NCBI GenBank assembly: GCA_964246975.1
Contig: CAXTSL010000088.1
Span: 1-11,224 of the forward strand
DNA length: 11,224 bases
Origin: Glacieibacterium sp964246975
GTDB taxonomy: Bacteria > Pseudomonadota > Alphaproteobacteria > Sphingomonadales > Sphingomonadaceae
Direction: 5' to 3'
Within the stretch, counting starts at the first letter, position 1, and every line of letters starts with the position of its first letter. The translations under genes were made by a program, and so were the position numbers. This document shows, piece by piece, positions 7,997-11,224 of the stretch. Under the pieces are notes generated by a model. That model worked only from the letters and a program-made list of their open reading frames with translations. It was not told the DNA's origin and did no database searches.

Positions 7997-8747
7997 GCAG
8001 CGCCTCGGTCTCGGTCACCGCCTGCGGCGTGCCGACATGGAACCACAGGCCCTGGTGGACGACGCCATAGAGGCGCTGGCTGGCGAGCGCGCGGTCCCAG
8101 ACGCGCCACATCGAGAAGGGCTCGACGGGTTCGCTGTCGAACAGGCGCTTCGACAGCAACTGCACGCCCGAAAAGACGTACGGCGCGACACGGTGCTCGA
8201 CGCGGCGGCGGATGCGCCCCGCCGCATCCATGTGGAAATCGCCGCGCCCCTCGTAGCCGCTGGCGCGCGCCAGCGGCACGAGGAGCAGCAGCGCGTCCAT
8301 TTGGTCCGCGTCCCAGCGCTGCGCGAGCTGGTGGAGCGTGTCGGTCGAGCCGTCGATATAGAGATTGTCGCTGTTGACGACGTAGAACGGGTCGCAGTCG
8401 AGCAGCGGCAGCGCATGGCGCACCCCACCGCCGGTTTCGAGCAGCGCGCCGCGCTCGTCCGACAGCTGGATGTCGAGATCGTCGCGACCGCTGAGGTGCG
8501 CGTCGACCTGATCGGCGAAATAATGCGTGTTGACCACCGCGCGCGCGACGCCCGCCATCACCAGGTGATCGAGCGCGCGGTCGAGCAAAGTGCGGCCCGC
8601 GACCTCGATCAACGGCTTGGGGCGCGTCGCGGTCAGCGGGCGCATGCGCTTGCCGAGACCCGCCGCGAGCACCATCGCGCTGGTCGGCACGGCGGCGGCA
8701 ATCGCGGGCCGGATGGCGAGCGGGGCGGCGAAGCGCGGATTACTCAT
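7983..8747 (-). CDS. murU: MurU-type N-acetylmuramate 1-phosphate uridylyltransferase (nucleotidyltransferase)
   Basis: This 254-residue protein carries the sugar-nucleotidyltransferase signature LAAGLGKRMRPLT...RPKPL (28-46), with the catalytic Arg/Lys residues, an ETGGGVR uridine/ribose-binding segment (104-110) and NSDN (125-128) as the metal-binding aspartate motif. The family joins UTP to MurNAc-1-phosphate to give UDP-MurNAc in the cytoplasm, feeding recycled wall sugar straight back to peptidoglycan synthesis. The assignment to MurU and not a generic sugar nucleotidyltransferase rests on its partner amgK, which lies immediately upstream. The ATG at 8747 is joined to the amgK stop as TGATG. 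About 24 residues precede the conserved AMVLAAG core; Met25 is an alternative start, but the stop/start fusion favours the longer form. The gene overlaps addB by 14 nt. Confidence 0.88.
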   Translation of the reverse strand: MSNPRFAAPLAIRPAIAAAVPTSAMVLAAGLGKRMRPLTATRPKPLIEVAGRTLLDRALDHLVMAGVARAVVNTHYFADQVDAHLSGRDDLDIQLSDERGALLETGGGVRHALPLLDCDPFYVVNSDNLYIDGSTDTLHQLAQRWDADQMDALLLLVPLARASGYEGRGDFHMDAAGRIRRRVEHRVAPYVFSGVQLLSKRLFDSEPVEPFSMWRVWDRALASQRLYGVVHQGLWFHVGTPQAVTETEALLAVS

Positions 8748-9712
8748 CAGTCGGGCAACCCGCTGCGCGCCGAGACGGGCACGTTGGCGACGAACCACGC
8801 GGCCACGGGCGCGAGCGCCGGATGCGCGAGGTTGCGCGTCAGATGCCCCCAGACGCGCGGCAGGAGGGGGATGTAGCCCGCCTTGCCGTCGCGGTCGCGC
8901 AGCCGCGTAAAGACGCCGAGGATCTTGGTGTTGCGTTGCGCGCCGAGCACCTCGTAGGCGGCACGGAACGCGGTCTCGTCGGCGACCGCTGCCGCCGCGA
9001 TGTAGCGATCGAGCATCGCGGCTTCGAGGATCGGCGGCACGTCGCGCCGCGCATCCTGCAGCAGCGACACGAGATCGTAGGCCGGATGCCCCGCCAGCGC
9101 GTCCTGAAAATCGAGCAACCCGAGACGCTGTCCCGGCCGGTCGAGCAGCATCAGATTATCGGCGTGGTAGTCACGCAGCGTCAGCACCGGCGTCGCGGGC
9201 ACGACGAGCGGCCACACCGCGTCCCACGCAATATCATAGGCGGGGGCCTCGCCAAGACCGGTGGCGGGCAGATACCAGTCGGTGAAGAGCCGGACCTCGC
9301 GGCGCAATTCGGCGACGTCGTAGGCGCGCAGCGCGGGCGCAGGGTGGCGGTGCAGGTCGGCGAGCAGGTCGATGGCGTCGGCGTAGATGCCCGCCTCGAG
9401 GTGGGGGGCGCGGTCGAGCAGCGGCGTGACGCGGTCGTCGCCGAAATCCTCGAGCAGCACGAGGCCGTGATCGAGATCGACGCCGAGCGGCGCGGGCGCG
9501 GCGAACCCCAAGCCGATCAAATGCCTGCCGATGCTCAGGAACGGGCGGCTGTCCTCGTGTTCGGGGGGCGCGTCCATCAGCACCGCGACGCGGTCGTCGT
9601 CGTGGACGCGGAAATAGCGCCGGAACGACGCGTCGCCCGCCAGCGGTACGATCTTCGCTCCCGCCCAACCGTGCCGCGCGAGGAAATCGGGCGCGGCGGC
9701 GGGCGGCATCAT
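8747..9712 (-). CDS. amgK: AmgK-type anomeric MurNAc/GlcNAc kinase (aminoglycoside phosphotransferase fold)
   Basis: The 321-residue protein has the APH/choline-kinase fold motifs: GDASFRRYFRV (26-36, typical of this subfamily in place of a normal P-loop), catalytic loop LRDYHADNL (179-187, Asp185 and Asn186) and LLDFQDA (199-205, Mg-binding Asp201), followed by HPAYDLVSLLQDARRDV. Such proteins next to a MurU gene phosphorylate MurNAc and GlcNAc at C1 using ATP. The product is passed to MurU, avoiding the MurA step that fosfomycin inhibits. Automatic annotation often calls it aminoglycoside phosphotransferase, but nothing here suggests antibiotic modification. Two ATGs are tandem (9712 and 9709); the first overlaps the tsaE stop as ATGA and is chosen. 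The stop is fused to the murU start (TGATG), consistent with equal production of the two partners. Confidence 0.88.
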   Translation of the reverse strand: MMPPAAAPDFLARHGWAGAKIVPLAGDASFRRYFRVHDDDRVAVLMDAPPEHEDSRPFLSIGRHLIGLGFAAPAPLGVDLDHGLVLLEDFGDDRVTPLLDRAPHLEAGIYADAIDLLADLHRHPAPALRAYDVAELRREVRLFTDWYLPATGLGEAPAYDIAWDAVWPLVVPATPVLTLRDYHADNLMLLDRPGQRLGLLDFQDALAGHPAYDLVSLLQDARRDVPPILEAAMLDRYIAAAAVADETAFRAAYEVLGAQRNTKILGVFTRLRDRDGKAGYIPLLPRVWGHLTRNLAHPALAPVAAWFVANVPVSARSGLPD

Positions 9713-10149
9713 GCTTTGGAGGGGGGAGGCGGCCACCGCCCCTCCCAAGCCGGGGGCGCTTCCCAAGTCAAGGTCCGCGTCGCCTCGCCCGCGCCGCCCA
9801 GGTGCAGCCGCAGCGCGTCGGCGGGCAGTCGCGGTCCCAGCCGCTCGGGCCATTCGATGAGCAGCGCGGCGTCGGTATCGAACAACCCGAGCGCATCGGC
9901 GTCGCGCGCGTCGTTGAGGCGGTACAGGTCGACATGCCAGACCTCGGGCGTCGTGTCGTAGGGCTGCACCAGCGTGAACGTCGGCGACGGCACTTCCCCC
10001 GCCCACCCCAGCGCGCGAAGGATACCGCGCGCGAATGTCGTCTTGCCCGCGCCGAGATCGCCCGATAGCGCGACGACATCGCCGGGGCGGAGGACACCGG
10101 CGAGGCGCGCGGCGGTGTCGTGCAATGCGGCTCGGCCGAGCGCGATCAC
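9709..10149 (-). CDS. tsaE: TsaE, ATPase of the tRNA t6A37 threonylcarbamoyl-transfer complex
   Basis: The protein has 146 residues. Walker A is GDLGAGKTT (30-38, Lys36). The family-specific SPTFTLVQPY (55-64), WHVDLYRL (71-78) and LIEWPERL (97-104, Glu99) are all present. TsaE works with TsaD and TsaB to place threonylcarbamoyl on A37 of ANN-decoding tRNAs; its ATPase resets the complex, and it is essential in many bacteria. The start is a GTG at 10149 that overlaps the vapC stop (GTGA). This gives the normal ~24 residues before the ALSGDLGAGKT motif, and no good Shine-Dalgarno precedes it, so translation probably depends on ribosomes finishing vapC. TTG at codon 9 is a poorer alternative. 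The C-terminus (APPAWEGRWPPPPSKA) is proline-rich and may be a variable tail. The stop overlaps amgK (ATGA). Confidence 0.95.
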   Translation of the reverse strand: MIALGRAALHDTAARLAGVLRPGDVVALSGDLGAGKTTFARGILRALGWAGEVPSPTFTLVQPYDTTPEVWHVDLYRLNDARDADALGLFDTDAALLIEWPERLGPRLPADALRLHLGGAGEATRTLTWEAPPAWEGRWPPPPSKA

Positions 10150-10559
10150 GGGTCGCGACGACTGGCGGGGTGGATGAGGGCGTCGGTCTTTGTGAAGTCT
10201 TTGCCGGTGCATAGGATCGGCAGTCGGGTGGCCTTCGCTGCGCCGTACACCATCAGGTCGAGCATGTTGAGCGGCCCAGCCAGGCCTTTGCCCGAGCCGA
10301 AGCGCTTTATGGCCTCGACGGCGGCTTGCGCAGCGCCGATCGCGAACGGAACCGTCGTGATCCGGTAGGTCGCGAGCCGGTCCAGCAACTCGCCGGCGGA
10401 CGGGCTCGGGCGGTTCAACTCTTGCGCCGTCACCCTGCGGAATTCGACGAGTACGGGCGTAATAATCAGCCCGGGCTCCTCGCAAAGCGCATTGAACAGC
10501 GCTTCCCAACCTGGTTCGGACTTGAGGACGGCGATGAGCGCTGAGGTATCGACAATCAA
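10146..10559 (-). CDS. vapC: VapC-type PIN-domain ribonuclease toxin
   Basis: This 137-residue PIN-domain protein has the expected acidic active-site residues: Asp4 in MIVDTSALIA, Glu39 in VLVEFRRV, Asp101 in LNMLDLMVYGAAKA, and Asp121 with Asp126 in GKDFTKTD. The segment KRFGSGKGLAGPLN (85-98) matches the loop that precedes the third acidic residue in many proteobacterial VapC toxins. VapC toxins cut tRNA or rRNA when free of the antitoxin; the target cannot be predicted from this sequence. The start is TTG, overlapping the vapB stop as TTGA. The TTG is needed because the next Met (99) would remove the first two acidic residues. The stop overlaps the tsaE GTG start. Base composition looks visibly less GC-rich than tsaE and addAB, which fits horizontal acquisition. 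All catalytic positions look intact. Confidence 0.9.
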   Translation of the reverse strand: MIVDTSALIAVLKSEPGWEALFNALCEEPGLIITPVLVEFRRVTAQELNRPSPSAGELLDRLATYRITTVPFAIGAAQAAVEAIKRFGSGKGLAGPLNMLDLMVYGAAKATRLPILCTGKDFTKTDALIHPASRRDP

Positions 10560-10822
10560 CGAGGACTGCCATTCTCATCATATTCGCGCGCGTCGAACTC
10601 GGCCATCGACGGAATGGTCTCGCGCCGCGCCTGTGCCTGAATCTCTGCGATGCCAGCCCAGCGGTCGTCGTCGTGGGCCAGCAGACTTGGCTCGGGCATC
10701 CGCGCCAACGCTTCTTCGACAATTTCCACTTGGCTGCGACCATCGCGGGTCAGAAGTTTCAGGCGATCGACCACCTGCTGCGAACGGATGGTGACGGCAG
10801 GCTGGGCGCGGCGGGTCTGCAT
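10556..10822 (-). CDS. vapB: VapB-type antitoxin (Rv0623-like transcription factor family)
   Basis: The 88-residue protein begins with a short DNA-binding region, AVTIRSQQVVDRLKLLTRDGRSQVEIVEEAL (split roughly 9-25 and 26-39). It resembles the TIRS/TIRN...V..LA..TG.S.TEAV.EAL pattern of Rv0623-type antitoxins with a ribbon-helix-helix fold. Residues ~43-88 (MPEPSLLAHDDDRW... to the end) are the charged, probably flexible part that would wrap VapC. It neutralises VapC and, in this family, represses its own promoter together with the toxin. The ATG at 10822 is the only sensible start. It lies about 30 nt from a TTGACC element and has no clear Shine-Dalgarno, so the message may be nearly leaderless. 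It is the first gene of the minus-strand operon and ends 4 nt into vapC. Confidence 0.85.
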   Translation of the reverse strand: MQTRRAQPAVTIRSQQVVDRLKLLTRDGRSQVEIVEEALARMPEPSLLAHDDDRWAGIAEIQAQARRETIPSMAEFDAREYDENGSPR

Positions 10823-10840
10823 TCCGCGCTAGTGCATAAG

Positions 10841-10874
10841 CGTGCTTGCACGGTCAAGCCGCCGTGCAAGCACG
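10841..10874 (-). promoter_or_regulatory. Probable vapBC operator: paired palindromes over the promoter
   Basis: A perfect 13-bp inverted repeat (CGTGCTTGCACGG at 10841-10853, its complement at 10862-10874) has an 8-nt centre. Each arm is itself dyad-symmetric: CGTGC-TT-GCACG (10841-10852) and CGTGC-AA-GCACG (10863-10874), with centres 22 bp apart, close to two helical turns. On the minus strand the TTGACC at 10857-10852 is a good -35 match lying between the arms; the -10 region would fall near 10829-10834 (CACTAG, a weak match). The arrangement fits a site for two antitoxin dimers on the same DNA face, which is how VapBC operons are usually autoregulated. No binding has been shown. Confidence 0.6.
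10841..10874 (-). terminator. Possible ahcY transcript end (same inverted repeat, read as RNA hairpin)
   Basis: The inverted repeat begins 7 nt beyond the ahcY stop codon and would form a 13-bp GC-rich stem with an 8-nt loop in the ahcY transcript. Downstream on that strand comes CTTATGCACT, not a U-tract, so it would be an imperfect intrinsic terminator at best. The internal symmetry of each arm favours the operator reading, but the two roles do not exclude each other. Confidence 0.35.
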
Positions 10875-10881
10875 GATGCCC

Positions 10882-11224
10882 TCAATACCGATAATGATCC
10901 GGCTTGAACGGCCCCTCGACCGGCACGCCGATGTAGCCCGCTTGGCTGCTCGTCAGCTTGGTCAGCTTCACCCCGAGCTTGTCGAGGTGGAGCGCGGCGA
11001 CCTTCTCGTCGAGGTGCTTGGGCAGGACATACACGTCGTTGCCGTACTGCTCGGGGCGCGTGAACAGTTCGATCTGCGCCAGCGTCTGGTTGGTGAAGCT
11101 GGCGGACATGACGAAGCTCGGGTGGCCGGTGGCGTTGCCGAGGTTGACCAGGCGACCCTTCGACAGGATGATGATCTGCTTGCCGTCGGGGAACTCGACC
11201 AGGTCGACCTGCGGCTTGAAATAG
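10882..11224 (-). CDS. ahcY: Adenosylhomocysteinase (S-adenosylhomocysteine hydrolase), C-terminal part
   Basis: The 113 visible C-terminal residues run off the right edge of the window. They include GRLVNLGNATGHPSFVMSAS followed directly by FTNQTLAQIEL, the hallmark segment with the active-site His-Pro pair. The protein ends KPDHYRY, the conserved tail whose Lys and Tyr reach into the NAD site of the neighbouring subunit. The enzyme splits S-adenosylhomocysteine to adenosine and homocysteine, relieving product inhibition of methyltransferases; it is a cytoplasmic NAD-containing tetramer. In-frame sequence continues without a stop to the edge, starting YFKPQVDLVEF. The gene is on the same strand as vapBC and the operon, 59 nt upstream of vapB, and its stop is TGA at 10882-10884. 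Confidence 0.96.
   Translation of the reverse strand, partial: YFKPQVDLVEFPDGKQIIILSKGRLVNLGNATGHPSFVMSASFTNQTLAQIELFTRPEQYGNDVYVLPKHLDEKVAALHLDKLGVKLTKLTSSQAGYIGVPVEGPFKPDHYRY

Noticed and set aside
5660..8377. A 905-codon open frame on the plus strand
   Set aside because: It is antisense to addB and part of murU, low in complexity (R, G, A, D rich), and crosses two real genes without a plausible ribosome site or domain.
8747..9712. Aminoglycoside resistance gene
   Set aside because: The fold is shared with aminoglycoside phosphotransferases, but the GDASFRRYF motif and the fusion to murU fit the wall-sugar kinase AmgK.
9744..9758. Fifteen-base identity (CCCAAGCCGGGGGCG) between the tsaE and addA 3' ends (also 1605-1619), as a possible second repeat family
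   Set aside because: At this base composition about one such 15-mer match is expected by chance in a window of this size, and the similarity does not extend beyond it.
8822..9961. A 379-codon open frame on the plus strand
   Set aside because: It is antisense to amgK and tsaE, both of which have clear catalytic motifs. The product shows no family resemblance.

Overview
The window is a very GC-rich bacterial chromosome segment with dense coding and almost no intergenic space. The protein sequences and the gene order (ahcY, tsaE, amgK, murU, addB, addA, trxA) point to an alphaproteobacterium, most likely a member of the Sphingomonadales. That placement is inferred from gene content and protein style, not from a marker gene.

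Layout. The left edge holds the last 34 codons of argJ (arginine biosynthesis, + strand), followed 11 nt later by a glutathione S-transferase-like gene with an extra C-terminal domain (+ strand, 118-1026). A 147-nt convergent intergenic region (1027-1173) contains two nearly identical palindromic repeats facing each other. From there to 10822 everything is on the minus strand. In transcription order it reads vapB, vapC, tsaE, amgK, murU, addB, addA, trxA. All junctions but the last overlap by 1-14 nt (TTGA, GTGA, ATGA, TGATG, a 14-nt overlap, ATGA), and a 53-nt gap precedes trxA. The right edge is the 3' part of ahcY (minus strand, running off the window).

Functions. TsaE is the ATPase of the t6A tRNA-modification complex. 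AmgK and MurU form the shortcut that recycles cell-wall amino sugars directly to UDP-MurNAc, a route that bypasses the fosfomycin target. AddA and AddB are the two subunits of the helicase-nuclease that processes double-strand breaks. TrxA is the general disulfide reductase. AhcY removes S-adenosylhomocysteine.

The most unusual feature is a VapBC-type toxin-antitoxin pair at the head of this housekeeping operon. It is locked to tsaE by a GTGA stop/start overlap, so the operon appears to read from the toxin-antitoxin control region. That region, in the 59 nt after ahcY, contains two copies of CGTGC-NN-GCACG with centres 22 bp apart. Together they form a perfect 13-bp inverted repeat over a TTGACC -35-like element. 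The second notable feature is a small palindromic repeat family (core GTCATCCCCGC plus a GAAG loop). Besides the intergenic pair, one copy is translated as the C-terminal tail of AddB and a degenerate copy seems to lie inside the addB reading frame. I saw no tRNA, rRNA, insertion sequence, CRISPR array or phage gene. No gene-free stretch exceeds 300 nt.
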